Shown in pieces: positions 35,591 to 44,486 of a DNA stretch of 64,000 bases; within the stretch, counting starts at the first letter, position 1; the number at the start of each line of letters is the position of its first letter. Where the stretch lies: positions 310,001 through 374,000 of the forward strand of contig NZ_FXAJ01000001.1 in the NCBI RefSeq assembly GCF_900177535.1, written 5' to 3'. A model generated the notes under the pieces. It had not been told where the DNA came from, did not search any database, and saw only the letters and a list, made by a program, of their open reading frames with translations. The position numbers were made by a program, and so were the translations under genes. This stretch comes from Priestia filamentosa. GTDB taxonomy: Bacteria; Bacillota; Bacilli; Bacillales; Bacillaceae_H.

Positions 35591-36532
35591 ATGAAATGGT
35601 CTGAAATTTGTATTCATACAACGAATGAAGCAATTGAACCGATTTCGAATATTTTACATGAAGCAGGTGCAAGTGGGGTCGTAATTGAAGACCCTACGGA
35701 TTTAGTGAAGGAGTATGATACAACTTTTGGTGAAATCTACCAACTCAATTCTGAAGATTATCCAGATGACGGGGTTATTGTAAAAGCCTATTTACCTCTC
35801 AATAGTTTTCTTCCTGAGACAGTAGATGGCATTAAAGAGTCTATTAACGGTCTTTTATCCTATAATTTTGATCTTGGCCTGAATAAAGTGACAATTAGTG
35901 AAGTTCATGAAGAAGAATGGGCAACAGCTTGGAAAAAGTATTATCACCCGGTAAAAATCTCACAGCGTTTTACTATTGTGCCAACGTGGGAAGACTATGA
36001 GCCAGTAAGTACAGATGAACTTATTATTGAATTGGATCCAGGGATGGCTTTTGGAACAGGAACACATCCAACAACAGTTATGTCTCTTCAAGCACTTGAA
36101 GCAACAGTTCAAAAAGGTGATACGGTAATTGATGTTGGAACAGGTTCTGGTGTATTAAGTATTGGAGCAGCCCTTCTTGAAGCTTCACATGTGCGAGCGT
36201 ATGATTTAGATGAAGTAGCGGTAAAATCAGCGCGTGAAAACACTGAGCTAAACAGCGTGAATGAAGTTGTAACAGTTGGCCAAAACGACTTACTGAACGG
36301 TGTGGAAGGACAAGCTGATATTATTGTGGCCAATATTTTAGCTGAAATTATCGTTCGTTTTGTTGACGATGCTTATAAGCTTGTGAAAAACGGTGGTACG
36401 TTTATTACATCAGGTATTATTATGAACAAGAAAGAAGAAGTGAAAGAAGCATTAACAAAAGCAGGCTTCCTTATTGAAGAAGTTATGGTTATGGAAGACT
36501 GGGTAGCGATTATTGCGAAGAAAGAACAGTAA
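35591..36532 (+). CDS. prmA: Ribosomal protein L11 methyltransferase
   Basis: PrmA trimethylates lysines and the N-terminus of ribosomal protein L11. The 313-residue product has the N-terminal L11-binding domain and a C-terminal SAM fold. Motifs are [14 protein letters not shown] near 144, motif [16 protein letters not shown] near 178, [17 protein letters not shown] near 202 and the ANILAEII segment near 246. ATG 35591 ([10 protein letters not shown]) matches homologues; an in-frame ATG 15 nt earlier lacks a ribosome site. GGAGTTGG is the nearest upstream purine stretch. Confidence 0.95.
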   Translation: MKWSEICIHTTNEAIEPISNILHEAGASGVVIEDPTDLVKEYDTTFGEIYQLNSEDYPDDGVIVKAYLPLNSFLPETVDGIKESINGLLSYNFDLGLNKVTISEVHEEEWATAWKKYYHPVKISQRFTIVPTWEDYEPVSTDELIIELDPGMAFGTGTHPTTVMSLQALEATVQKGDTVIDVGTGSGVLSIGAALLEASHVRAYDLDEVAVKSARENTELNSVNEVVTVGQNDLLNGVEGQADIIVANILAEIIVRFVDDAYKLVKNGGTFITSGIIMNKKEEVKEALTKAGFLIEEVMVMEDWVAIIAKKEQ

Positions 36533-36543
36533 GTGGTGTAAAT

Positions 36544-37290
36544 ATGCAGCGATATTTCGTAGAAAAACACGTTGATAATAAAATTGAGATTTGTGGAGAA
36601 GATGCTCGTCATATTGTAAAAGTGATGAGAATGACGAGCGGTGATAAAGTACTTTGCTGTACGAAGGAAGGCAAAACAGCGCTAAGTATGATTACAGAGA
36701 TAGCAAATGATTGTGTTCTTTTAGAGGTAGAAGAGTGGCAGGAAGAAGAAAAAGAGCTTCCTGTTTCCGTAACGATTGCGAACGGGCTGCCTAAAGGGGA
36801 TAAGCTTGAGCTTGTTATCCAAAAGGGAACCGAGCTTGGAGCAGCCGAGTTTATCCCTTTCATTGCTGCTCGTTCAATTGTTAAATGGGATAGTAAGAAA
36901 GCTTCTAAAAAAGTAGAGCGTTTCAAAAAAATTGCAAAAGAAGCAGCAGAACAGTCACATCGTACTGTTGTTCCAAGTGTTGTTGAACCATGCTCATTAA
37001 ATAAGCTTATAGAGGTTAGTGAGACGTATACACATAAAATTGTCGCGTATGAAGAAGAAGCAAAACGTGGTGAGAAAGCTAATTTTGCCTCCATTTTGTC
37101 ACGTCTTCAAAAAGGCGATTCAATTATTATTGTTGTTGGGCCTGAGGGAGGTCTAACAGAGGAAGAAGTGGAAAAGTTAAGGCAAGCTAACTTTGTTCCA
37201 TGCAGCTTTGGACCAAGAATATTACGTACAGAAACAGCCCCTTTTTATGCACTTTCTGCTGTTTCCTACGAGACTGAATTAATGAGGTGA
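36544..37290 (+). CDS. rsmE: 16S rRNA (uracil1498-N3)-methyltransferase
   Basis: RsmE methylates U1498 in the decoding centre of 16S rRNA. The 248-residue SPOUT protein has an N-terminal PUA-like part (MQRYFVEKHVDNKIEICGEDA) and a C-terminal knotted SAM domain. That domain has ANGLPKGDKLELVIQKGTELG near 79, EQSHRTVVP near 139, VVGPEGGLTEEE near 198 and LGPRILRTETA-like FGPRILRTETA near 227. It is separated by 11 nt from prmA and touches mtaB. B. subtilis name: yqeU. Confidence 0.95.
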   Translation: MQRYFVEKHVDNKIEICGEDARHIVKVMRMTSGDKVLCCTKEGKTALSMITEIANDCVLLEVEEWQEEEKELPVSVTIANGLPKGDKLELVIQKGTELGAAEFIPFIAARSIVKWDSKKASKKVERFKKIAKEAAEQSHRTVVPSVVEPCSLNKLIEVSETYTHKIVAYEEEAKRGEKANFASILSRLQKGDSIIIVVGPEGGLTEEEVEKLRQANFVPCSFGPRILRTETAPFYALSAVSYETELMR

Positions 37291-37295
37291 TTACA

Positions 37296-38654
37296 ATGCC
37301 AAAAGTGGCATTCCATACATTAGGTTGTAAAGTAAACCATTACGAAACAGAAGCAATTTGGCAGCTTTTCCAAAATAACGGATATGAGCGCGTTGAATAC
37401 GAGCAAACATCAGATGTATATGTTATCAATACCTGTACTGTGACGAATACTGGAGACAAAAAGAGTCGCCAAGTTATTCGTCGTGCCATTCGCAAAAATC
37501 CTGATGCAGTCATTTGTGTAACAGGATGCTATGCTCAAACATCACCAGCAGAAATTATGGCTATTCCTGGTGTCGATATTGTTGTTGGAACACAAGATCG
37601 TATTAAAATGCTTGAGTATATTGAACAATATAAAAAAGAGCGCCAACCAATTAACGGTGTAACAAATATTATGAGAAATCGCGTATATGAAGAGCTAGAC
37701 GTACCGGCTTTCACAGACCGTACGCGTGCATCATTAAAAATCCAAGAAGGATGTAATAACTTCTGTACGTTCTGTATCATCCCGTGGGCTCGTGGTCTTA
37801 TGCGTTCTCGTGATCCAGAAGAAGTCATTCGTCAAGCTCAGCAGCTTGTTGATGCAGGTTATAAAGAGATTGTGTTAACAGGTATTCATACAGGTGGATA
37901 TGGTGAAGATATGAAAGATTATAATCTTGCAGCTCTTCTTCGTGATTTAGAAGCGAGAGTAACTGGATTAAAGAGAATTCGTATTTCATCTATTGAAGCA
38001 AGTCAGATTACAGATGAAGTAATTGACGTTTTAAACAACTCTAACATTGTTGTGCGTCATTTACATGTGCCTCTTCAGTCAGGATCTAACACTGTTTTAA
38101 AAAGAATGCGTCGTAAATATACAATGGAGTTCTTCGGTGAGAGACTTGATCGCCTTCGTGAAGCTCTTCCTGGCGTTGCTATTACTTCTGACGTTATCGT
38201 TGGTTTTCCTGGTGAAACAGAAGAAGAATTTATGGAAACCTATAATTTTATTAAAGACTACAACTTCTCTGAGCTTCATGTTTTCCCATATTCAAAACGT
38301 ACGGGAACACCAGCAGCCCGCATGGAAGATCAAATTGATGAAGAAATTAAAAATGAGCGAGTTCATCGCCTTATTGAACTTTCAGATCAGCTAGCAAAAG
38401 AATATGCTTCAAACTATGAAGGTGAAGTGTTGGAAGTTATCCCAGAAGAAGTGGATAAGGAAAACCCAGAAAGCGGTCTTTTCATTGGCTATACTGATAA
38501 TTATTTGAAAGTAAAATTCCAAGCAACAGAAGATATGATTGGTAAACTCGTTCGTGTAAAGATTACGAAATCAGGATATCCTTATAATGAAGGACAATTC
38601 CTTCGTGTTGTAGAAGATACGCTTACTTCTGAACATATAAAACTAAGCTCATAA
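37296..38654 (+). CDS. mtaB: tRNA N6-threonylcarbamoyladenosine methylthiotransferase MtaB
   Basis: MtaB converts t6A37 to ms2t6A37 in ANN-decoding tRNAs. The 452-residue product has the UPF0004 domain with Cys ligands (HTLGCKVN near 8-14, INTCTVT near 47, GCYAQ near 82), the radical SAM motif CNNFCTFC near 150, the GFPGETEEEF block near 306 and a C-terminal TRAM domain. ATG 37296 follows GAGGTGATT. The GTG at 37287 is part of that ribosome site. Both iron-sulfur cysteine sets are intact. Confidence 0.96.
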   Translation: MPKVAFHTLGCKVNHYETEAIWQLFQNNGYERVEYEQTSDVYVINTCTVTNTGDKKSRQVIRRAIRKNPDAVICVTGCYAQTSPAEIMAIPGVDIVVGTQDRIKMLEYIEQYKKERQPINGVTNIMRNRVYEELDVPAFTDRTRASLKIQEGCNNFCTFCIIPWARGLMRSRDPEEVIRQAQQLVDAGYKEIVLTGIHTGGYGEDMKDYNLAALLRDLEARVTGLKRIRISSIEASQITDEVIDVLNNSNIVVRHLHVPLQSGSNTVLKRMRRKYTMEFFGERLDRLREALPGVAITSDVIVGFPGETEEEFMETYNFIKDYNFSELHVFPYSKRTGTPAARMEDQIDEEIKNERVHRLIELSDQLAKEYASNYEGEVLEVIPEEVDKENPESGLFIGYTDNYLKVKFQATEDMIGKLVRVKITKSGYPYNEGQFLRVVEDTLTSEHIKLSS

Positions 38655-38657
38655 TAA

Positions 38658-38696
38658 AAACTCTGTGTCCATATTCTGGATACAGAGTTTTCTTTT
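38658..38696 (+). terminator. Terminator after mtaB
   Basis: AAACTCTGTGTCC (38658-38670) pairs with GGATACAGAGTTT (38678-38690), followed by TTCTTTT. It ends the dnaJ-mtaB transcript. Confidence 0.85.
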
Positions 38697-38790
38697 CGTA
38701 AATATTGAATTCGACTCGTTTTTTTGTGGAGAAAATGATAGAATCAACAGGTACGGACAACTATAAGGTGCTTTGAAAGGAGCAAATATT

Positions 38791-39459
38791 ATGTCAAAAG
38801 AGATCGCTAAAATGATTGATCATACACTGCTAAAAGCAGATGCTAAAAAAGAGGAAATTGAAAAGCTTTGTGAGGAAGCGAAAGAACATCATTTTGCTTC
38901 TGTATGTGTTAACCCAACATGGGTAAGTTTATCTTCTTCTCTATTAGAAGGAACAGATGTAAAAGTATGTACAGTTATTGGTTTTCCACTTGGAGCTAAC
39001 ACGCCTGAAGTGAAAGCGTTTGAAGCTCAAAATGCTATCTCAAATGGAGCAACAGAAGTTGATATGGTTATTAACATTGGAGCTCTTAAAGATGGAAATG
39101 ATCAAGAAGTAAAGCGTGATATTCAAGCAGTTGTTGAAGCATCAAAAGGTGTTCTTGTAAAAGTTATCATTGAAACTTGTCTATTAACAGAGGACGAAAA
39201 AATTCGTGCATGCAAACTTGCAGTTGAAGCAGGAGCGGACTATGTTAAGACATCAACAGGATTCTCAACAGGCGGAGCAACTGTAGAAGACGTAGCATTA
39301 ATGCGTAAAACAGTTGGACCAGACGTTGGTGTGAAAGCCTCTGGGGGCGTCCGTAATGCAGAAGGAGCAAAAGCAGTAATTGAAGCAGGGGCTACCCGTA
39401 TTGGTGCAAGCTCAGGCATTGCCATTGTAAACGGCTATACAGCAGATACTGATTATTAA
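38791..39459 (+). CDS. deoC: Deoxyribose-phosphate aldolase
   Basis: DeoC splits 2-deoxyribose 5-phosphate into glyceraldehyde 3-phosphate and acetaldehyde in deoxynucleoside catabolism. The 222-residue TIM barrel has [10 protein letters not shown] near 9, [14 protein letters not shown] near 93, KVIIETCLL near 133, the Schiff-base Lys in YVKTSTGF near 159 and ASGGVR near 184. ATG 38791 follows AAAGGAG. It stands alone between terminators, without the nupC/pdp partners that accompany it in B. subtilis, where this gene lies elsewhere. Confidence 0.96.
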   Translation: MSKEIAKMIDHTLLKADAKKEEIEKLCEEAKEHHFASVCVNPTWVSLSSSLLEGTDVKVCTVIGFPLGANTPEVKAFEAQNAISNGATEVDMVINIGALKDGNDQEVKRDIQAVVEASKGVLVKVIIETCLLTEDEKIRACKLAVEAGADYVKTSTGFSTGGATVEDVALMRKTVGPDVGVKASGGVRNAEGAKAVIEAGATRIGASSGIAIVNGYTADTDY

Positions 39460-39491
39460 GGAGGAGCGGCTTATGCCGTACCTCCTTTTTT
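39457..39491 (+). terminator. Terminator after deoC
   Basis: AAGGAGG (39458-39464) with an inner CGGC/GCCG pairs with CCTCCTT (39481-39487) and runs into T. The convergent yqeW stop lies in its T tract. Confidence 0.85.
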
Positions 39492-40428
39492 ATGTTGGTC
39501 GGTAAGGTCTTTTTCTCTCTCTAACGTAAATAATCAATTTTATGAGTGGAAGAAATAAAGCTGCTAAAAAAATGTGAGAACTTAAGAAAAATAAGCGTAA
39601 CAATTCTTCTTCTGTGAAAAATAGCAACGAGAGTATGTGATGAAATGCATAGAATAGTGAAAGAAAGATACTTGTTCCTAAAGTGTTGAGTAGTATATAA
39701 AATAAAGCTAAAAATTTCCCTTCTTTATTGCTCCCAATACTTGCTACTAAAGGAAAGAGAGAGGTGCCAATACTAATTCCCCAAAGCAGAAAAAGAGAAG
39801 ATTTAAAAGGTAAGGCTTGTTCTTTAATAGCCTCCAGCACAATTTCAAATAGAAATGTATGGGACTGAATAATTCCGCCTAATAATACTCCAATAATTGA
39901 ACCAAGAAGTTCATTTGATGACAAAAGATTCATAGAGTCTTGTACAAAAGTGAGGGGAAAAAGGGTATGTGAAAGCGACTTGCATCCACTTAGAGCGACT
40001 GTTAAACATCCTAATCCAAAGAGAATAACGCCAATTGAAAAACTTTTTCGAGATGATAACATAATAAGAAATGTACCGAGAAGTAAAAGTGGTAATATCA
40101 AATTTGAAACAGGAAAGAAGACAAAGCTAGGAATCCAAGCTCCAATGTTTGCTCCTAATGTAACAGATAGTGCTTTACGAAGGGGGAGAAATCTAGCTGA
40201 AACAAGCACAATGGCAATGATTATAACAACAGAACTGCTTTGAGTAATAAATGTAATAAGTATTCCTGTAAGGAAACTATGTGCAGATGTTTTGGTAAGA
40301 AAGGAAAGCTGATTTCTTAAAGGTTGGTTCTCGAAATTTTGAAGTCCTATCTTTAAAAGAAGCATTCCAAAAAGAAAAATTGTCAAAAAAACAGCAAAAA
40401 AAGAAAGCACTTCAATCATAAATTTCAC
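39490..40428 (-). CDS. yqeW: Na/Pi-cotransporter family membrane protein YqeW
   Basis: This 312-residue membrane protein has about nine hydrophobic segments. Two PF02690-type repeats (Na+/Pi cotransporter II) can be seen: the QSSSVVIIIAIVLVSA block near 64 and the QSHTFLFEIVLEAI block near 190. The QSSS-type motif marks the substrate/ion pathway in this family. It lacks a C-terminal PhoU domain. AGGTG precedes the ATG. B. subtilis has the same gene after mtaB on the opposite strand. The transported ion is not certain. Confidence 0.88.
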   Translation of the reverse strand: MKFMIEVLSFFAVFLTIFLFGMLLLKIGLQNFENQPLRNQLSFLTKTSAHSFLTGILITFITQSSSVVIIIAIVLVSARFLPLRKALSVTLGANIGAWIPSFVFFPVSNLILPLLLLGTFLIMLSSRKSFSIGVILFGLGCLTVALSGCKSLSHTLFPLTFVQDSMNLLSSNELLGSIIGVLLGGIIQSHTFLFEIVLEAIKEQALPFKSSLFLLWGISIGTSLFPLVASIGSNKEGKFLALFYILLNTLGTSIFLSLFYAFHHILSLLFFTEEELLRLFFLSSHIFLAALFLPLIKLIIYVRERKRPYRPT

Positions 40429-40523
40429 CTCTTCTCATTATAGTGAAAAGAGATGTTTTTCTATGCCAACTTTTTAGGACAGAAAAGACGTTATTTTCTC
40501 ATTCAACTTATATGCGAATACAG

Positions 40524-40552
40524 TTGACCTTTAAAATCATTTGTATTATAAT
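40524..40552 (+). promoter_or_regulatory. Strong SigA promoter of rpsU-yqeY
   Basis: TTGACC (40524-40529), a 17-nt spacer and TATAAT (40547-40552) lie 70 nt before rpsU. A short ACATGT/ACATGT hairpin (about 40561-40578) is at the start of the leader. Confidence 0.8.
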
Positions 40553-40621
40553 TGCAAAAGACATGTTTTTTCACATGTAATTAATCGATGGTAGTGGTTT
40601 GTTCGGAGGGAGGGAAATAGA

Positions 40622-40795
40622 ATGTCAAAAACGACCGTTCGTAAAAACGAATCGCTTGAAGATGCTCTTCGACGCTTTAAACGTCAAGTATCAAAAACTG
40701 GTACTTTGCAAGAAGCACGTAAGCGTGAATTCTATGAAAAGCCTAGCGTAAGACGCAAGAAAAAGTCTGAAGCTGCACGTAAACGTAAATTTTAA
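40622..40795 (+). CDS. rpsU: 30S ribosomal protein S21
   Basis: This 57-residue, very basic protein reads [20 protein letters not shown] and ends SEAARKRKF, the standard S21 length and sequence. S21 helps mRNA selection at the anti-Shine-Dalgarno region of the 30S platform. GGAGGGAGGG precedes the ATG. It forms an operon with yqeY (14-nt gap). Confidence 0.97.
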   Translation: MSKTTVRKNESLEDALRRFKRQVSKTGTLQEARKREFYEKPSVRRKKKSEAARKRKF

Positions 40796-40809
40796 AAGAG
40801 GGTGTATTT

Positions 40810-41253
40810 ATGAGTCTTCTCGATCGTTTAAATGATGATATGAAACAGGCGATGAGAGATAAAGACAAGCAAAAACTCTCTGTTATTCGCATGACCAAAG
40901 CAGCTCTTCAAAATGAGAGCATTAACAGTGGGTCACCTTTAACAGAAGATGATGAGTTAACCATTCTTTCTCGTGAGGTAAAGCAACGTAAAGAATCCCT
41001 CCATGAATTCGAACAGGCAGGTCGGGGCGACCTGGTTGAGAAAATAAACCACGAGCTTGCTATTTTAAAGCAGTATATGCCTGAACAGTTAACTGAAGAA
41101 GAAGTGGCTGAAATTGTGAAAAAAGCAATTGCCGACGTACAAGCTTCTTCTAAATCAGATATGGGAAAAGTAATGAGCGCTGTAATGCCGAAAGTAAAGG
41201 GCAAAGCAGACGGATCACTAGTAAATAAGCTCGTTCGTGAGCATCTTTCATAA
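40810..41253 (+). CDS. yqeY: GatB/YqeY domain protein
   Basis: This 147-residue helical protein is homologous to the C-terminal tRNA-binding tail of GatB. It has [15 protein letters not shown] near 24-38, [18 protein letters not shown] near 57, [11 protein letters not shown] near 93 and the [18 protein letters not shown] block near 118. Its exact role is not settled; a link to tRNA-dependent amidation or translation is inferred from the fold. ATG has AGAGGGTG upstream. Confidence 0.94.
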   Translation: MSLLDRLNDDMKQAMRDKDKQKLSVIRMTKAALQNESINSGSPLTEDDELTILSREVKQRKESLHEFEQAGRGDLVEKINHELAILKQYMPEQLTEEEVAEIVKKAIADVQASSKSDMGKVMSAVMPKVKGKADGSLVNKLVREHLS

Positions 41254-41286
41254 AAGCATCTTACATTATGTAAGATGCTTTTTTCA
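41252..41286 (+). terminator. Terminator after yqeY
   Basis: AAAAGCATCTTACA (41252-41265) pairs with TGTAAGATGCTTTT (41269-41282), followed by T residues. Confidence 0.93.
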
Positions 41287-41311
41287 TTTGTAAAAATAAA
41301 TTTAGAAAAGT

Positions 41312-41339
41312 GGGAACCTAAACAATGTTCATTCGTATA
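41312..41339 (+). promoter_or_regulatory. ECF (SigW-type) promoter of yqeZ-floA-yqfB
   Basis: GGGAAC (41312-41317), exactly 16 bases, then CGTATA (41334-41339). This resembles the SigW pattern TGAAAC-N16-CGTA. The B. subtilis yqeZ-yqfA-yqfB operon belongs to the SigW regulon, which supports the reading. It lies 44 nt before the start codon. Confidence 0.7.
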
Positions 41340-41383
41340 TAAAGATAGCTAGAAGATATAATGGTAAAAAGGGAGGTGAGCAT

Positions 41384-42715
41384 TTGAAAAGAAAAGCCCT
41401 ATTATTTTTCACCATTATTTTCTCTGTTCTTTCTTTCTTTTCTTTTACAAGTCAATCGCAGGGGGCTTCAAAGAAAGTATACGTTATTCCGCTTGAAAAC
41501 GAAGTTGGAAAAGGAATGTATAAATTTTTAAATAGAGGACTTCATGAAGCAGAAAAGGCTGAAGCTGATTTAATTGTTATCAAAATGGACACACCTGGAG
41601 GAGCGGTTGATAGTGCTATTGATATTGGAAAGCGCTTTTCTAACGAAAAAATTCCAATCGTCACATTTGTAGATAATGAGGCCCTTTCGGCAGGAGCCTA
41701 CATTGCGTTAAACACAGATGAAATTTATATGACAAAATCCGCTGTTATGGGAGCCGCTGCACCTATTACAATGGATGGAAATACAGCAGGTAAAAAAGCG
41801 CAATCACGCTGGAACGCTGCAATGGAATCTGCTGCAAACAGCTATGGAGTTGATTCAAAATATGCGTTAGCAATGGCGGATGAATCTGTGAATGTACCTG
41901 AGTATGGAGCAGGGGAAGATAAATTGTTAACATTAACAGCTAAGAACGCACTCGAAGTAGGCTATTCAAAAGGAACAGAAGCGAATTTAGACAGTTTACT
42001 AAAAACGCTTGGTTATAGTGATGCTTCGATTACCACAGTTGATGAGTCCGTTTCCGAAAAGATTGCTCGCTTTGTAACAAATCCACTTGTTGTACCTATT
42101 TTACTTTCAATAGGGAGTTTAGCCCTTATTATCGAGCTTTTTACGCCAACATTTGGATTGGCTGGATTTGTAGGAATTTTATCTCTTCTATTGTTTTTCT
42201 TTGGTCATATGATTGCCGGATTTGCAGGAATTGAAACGATTGTTCTGTTTATTATTGGGCTTGTTCTCCTCTTTTTAGAAGTTTTTCTACCTGGAGGCAT
42301 CATTGGAATTATTGGTTTAGGCGCAATATTTACAAGTTTTTTTATGGCTACAACAAGCTACATGCTTATGGCTATTTCAATTGCGATTGCTGCTATTGTA
42401 GCGATTGGGGGGGCATTTATATTAATGAAGTTCTTCAAACGTAGATTAAATGGGTTCCGAAAGCTTGTATTAAGTGATTCCACAAGCACTGAAAAAGGCT
42501 ATATTTCAAGCCGGGATCGCAAAGATTTAATAGGACAGCAAGGGATTACAACAACGCCTCTCAGGCCGTCTGGAACCGTTCTTTTAAACGAAGAATATCT
42601 AGACGTCGTAACAGAGGGAGGCTACGTTGGTTCAGATATAAAAGTAAAGATTATAAAGGTAGAAGGCTCACGTATTGTTGTAAGACCCATCAAAGAAGAA
42701 ATAGAGGAGGAATAA
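41384..42715 (+). CDS. yqeZ: NfeD-family membrane serine protease homologue YqeZ
   Basis: This 443-residue long-type NfeD protein has a signal peptide (about 1-27, cut near SQG). A ClpP/SppA-like serine protease domain follows ([14 protein letters not shown] near 65; nucleophile Ser expected in [11 protein letters not shown] near 102). Four or five transmembrane helices (about 230-350) and a C-terminal OB-fold NfeD domain (about 375-440) complete it. TTG 41384 follows GGGAGGTGAG. The partner flotillin gene begins one base after the stop. Together they influence membrane microdomains and envelope stress tolerance. Confidence 0.92.
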   Translation: MKRKALLFFTIIFSVLSFFSFTSQSQGASKKVYVIPLENEVGKGMYKFLNRGLHEAEKAEADLIVIKMDTPGGAVDSAIDIGKRFSNEKIPIVTFVDNEALSAGAYIALNTDEIYMTKSAVMGAAAPITMDGNTAGKKAQSRWNAAMESAANSYGVDSKYALAMADESVNVPEYGAGEDKLLTLTAKNALEVGYSKGTEANLDSLLKTLGYSDASITTVDESVSEKIARFVTNPLVVPILLSIGSLALIIELFTPTFGLAGFVGILSLLLFFFGHMIAGFAGIETIVLFIIGLVLLFLEVFLPGGIIGIIGLGAIFTSFFMATTSYMLMAISIAIAAIVAIGGAFILMKFFKRRLNGFRKLVLSDSTSTEKGYISSRDRKDLIGQQGITTTPLRPSGTVLLNEEYLDVVTEGGYVGSDIKVKIIKVEGSRIVVRPIKEEIEEE

Positions 42716-42716
42716 G

Positions 42717-43694
42717 ATGGACATTACCGTACTTATTTTAATTGGATTAGGGATTATTCTATTAGGGATTTTCTTCACCTTTGTTCCAGTAATGCTGTGG
42801 ATCTCAGCATTAGCCGCAGGTGTGAGAGTGAGTATTTTTACTCTTGTAGGAATGAGGCTTCGCCGCGTTATTCCGTCACGCGTTGTGAATCCGTTAATTA
42901 AAGCAAAAAAAGCTGGGCTAGAAGTAACGATTAATCAGCTTGAAAGTCACTACTTAGCAGGTGGTAACGTTGACCGCGTCATTAACGCGCTAATTGCTGC
43001 ACACCGTGCTAACATTGATTTAAGCTTTGAACGCTGTGCAGCTATTGATTTAGCTGGACGTGATGTTCTTGAAGCCGTACAGATGAGCGTTAATCCAAAA
43101 GTTATTGAAACACCGTTTATTGCGGGGGTAGCGATGGATGGAATCGAAGTAAAAGCAAAAGCAAGAATAACGGTTCGTGCAAATATCGATCGCCTTGTTG
43201 GGGGAGCTGGAGAAGATACAGTGATTGCCCGTGTTGGTGAGGGAATTGTTAGTACAATTGGTTCACAAATAGATCATAAAAAGGTGCTTGAAAACCCGGA
43301 TATGATTTCTCAAACTGTTTTAAGTAAAGGTCTTGATTCAGGAACAGCATTTGAAATTCTATCGATTGATATTGCAGACATCGATATTGGCAAAAATATT
43401 GGGGCTGTTCTGCAAACAGATCAGGCTGAAGCAGATAAAAACATTGCGCAAGCCAAAGCAGAAGAGCGTCGTGCAATGGCCGTTGCTCAAGAGCAAGAAA
43501 TGCGTGCGCGTGTAGAAGAAATGCGTGCTAAAGTTGTTGAAGCGGAAGCGGAAGTTCCACTTGCAATGGCAGAAGCGCTTCGTTCAGGTAATATTGGTGT
43601 AATGGATTACATGAACATTAAGAATATTGACGCAGACACAGATATGCGTGATTCATTTGGCAAACTAACAAAAGACGATGACGAAGATCAATAA
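42717..43694 (+). CDS. floA: Flotillin-like protein FloA
   Basis: FloA scaffolds functional membrane microdomains. The 325-residue product has an N-terminal membrane-embedded hairpin (about 4-30), a SPFH/YdfA domain with [20 protein letters not shown] near 57 and [20 protein letters not shown] near 136. A long C-terminal coiled coil (about 240-290) is rich in EA/AE repeats, the flotillin segment for oligomerisation. ATG follows AGAGGAGGAA in the end of yqeZ. Confidence 0.96.
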   Translation: MDITVLILIGLGIILLGIFFTFVPVMLWISALAAGVRVSIFTLVGMRLRRVIPSRVVNPLIKAKKAGLEVTINQLESHYLAGGNVDRVINALIAAHRANIDLSFERCAAIDLAGRDVLEAVQMSVNPKVIETPFIAGVAMDGIEVKAKARITVRANIDRLVGGAGEDTVIARVGEGIVSTIGSQIDHKKVLENPDMISQTVLSKGLDSGTAFEILSIDIADIDIGKNIGAVLQTDQAEADKNIAQAKAEERRAMAVAQEQEMRARVEEMRAKVVEAEAEVPLAMAEALRSGNIGVMDYMNIKNIDADTDMRDSFGKLTKDDDEDQ

Positions 43695-43733
43695 ACAGTA
43701 TAGTCATGGTTATGATGGAATGGAGGTGGAGAA

Positions 43734-44144
43734 GTGGACACACTCATTGACTTTCTGTTAAGTAATATCGTAATTGTGATTGCAGTTCTTGGCTTTATTT
43801 GGGGAATTATTCAGAAGGCGCTTGGAAAAACCGAAGAGCAGAGAGAACGACAACCTGTTGAAATGAAAGAAGAACAGAAAAGAGAGGGATCACAGCCACA
43901 TCGTGTTAAAGAAACACACTCCGCTTTTGAGCGTGAACGAGAAGAACAGCAGAAAAGACTTCGTGAAGCAAAAGAACGCTACAAGAGTGCTCTTAAAAGC
44001 GTTGAGAAAGCGCCTACTCTTTCCACTAAAACAAGAAGCAAAAAGCCTAAAATAGAGCTTTCGAGGAAGAAAGCTGTTGAAGGAATGATTTGGTCTGAAA
44101 TATTAGGTAAGCCAAGAGCGAAACGAAAACATAATTTACGGTGA
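43734..44144 (+). CDS. yqfB: YqfB-like membrane-anchored basic protein
   Basis: This 136-residue protein has one N-terminal transmembrane helix (about 5-27, IDFLLSNIVIVIAVLGFIWG) and then a highly charged, predicted coiled-coil region (about 32-95) and a basic C-terminus (GKPRAKRKHNLR). It is the third gene of the yqeZ-floA-yqfB operon. GTG 43734 follows GGAGGTGG. The function is unknown; its position implies a membrane-microdomain partner role. Confidence 0.82.
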   Translation: MDTLIDFLLSNIVIVIAVLGFIWGIIQKALGKTEEQRERQPVEMKEEQKREGSQPHRVKETHSAFEREREEQQKRLREAKERYKSALKSVEKAPTLSTKTRSKKPKIELSRKKAVEGMIWSEILGKPRAKRKHNLR

Positions 44145-44150
44145 TAATTT

Positions 44151-44190
44151 CCCCCTTTTTTCATAAATATGAGATGAAAGGGGGTTCTTT
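44151..44190 (+). terminator. Terminator-like hairpin that includes the yqfC Shine-Dalgarno
   Basis: CCCCCTTT (44151-44158) pairs with AAAGGGGG (44177-44184); TCAT/ATGA extends the stem across a TTT bulge. TTCTTTT follows. AAAGGGGG is also the only ribosome site for yqfC, whose ATG is at 44192. It can end the floA operon and mask yqfC translation. Confidence 0.65.
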
Positions 44191-44191
44191 T

Positions 44192-44476
44192 ATGCCTAAA
44201 AAATGGAGACAGCACTTGGAGAGATGGATGACTCGACAAATGGAACTACCCCAAGATGTAACGATGGATTTGGCTCGTATTACGATGGTGGGCCATATCC
44301 ACATTTACATAGAGAATCATAAAGGACTCTTAGCGTTTTCAGATAAAGAAATTCGGATCCTCTTAAAGCATAATCAACTTATTATAAGAGGTGAAGATCT
44401 TGTTATAAAAGCGATTTTACCGGAAGAGATCATTGTAGAAGGGAAGATCGATCAAGTTCTTTATATTGATCAATAG
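44192..44476 (+). CDS. yqfC: Sporulation protein YqfC
   Basis: This 94-residue YabP/YqfC-family protein is beta-rich. It shows LPQDVTMDLARITMVG near 19-34, the HIYIENHKGLLAFSDKEIRI block near 37 and a hydrophobic EEIIVEGKIDQVLYI end. In B. subtilis yqfC and yqfD are SigE-dependent mother-cell genes. ATG 44192 is the start; the longer frame from 44141 has no ribosome site. I could not identify a clear SigE promoter upstream. yqfD begins 10 nt later. Confidence 0.92.
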   Translation: MPKKWRQHLERWMTRQMELPQDVTMDLARITMVGHIHIYIENHKGLLAFSDKEIRILLKHNQLIIRGEDLVIKAILPEEIIVEGKIDQVLYIDQ

Positions 44477-44486
44477 GAGGTTCTTC

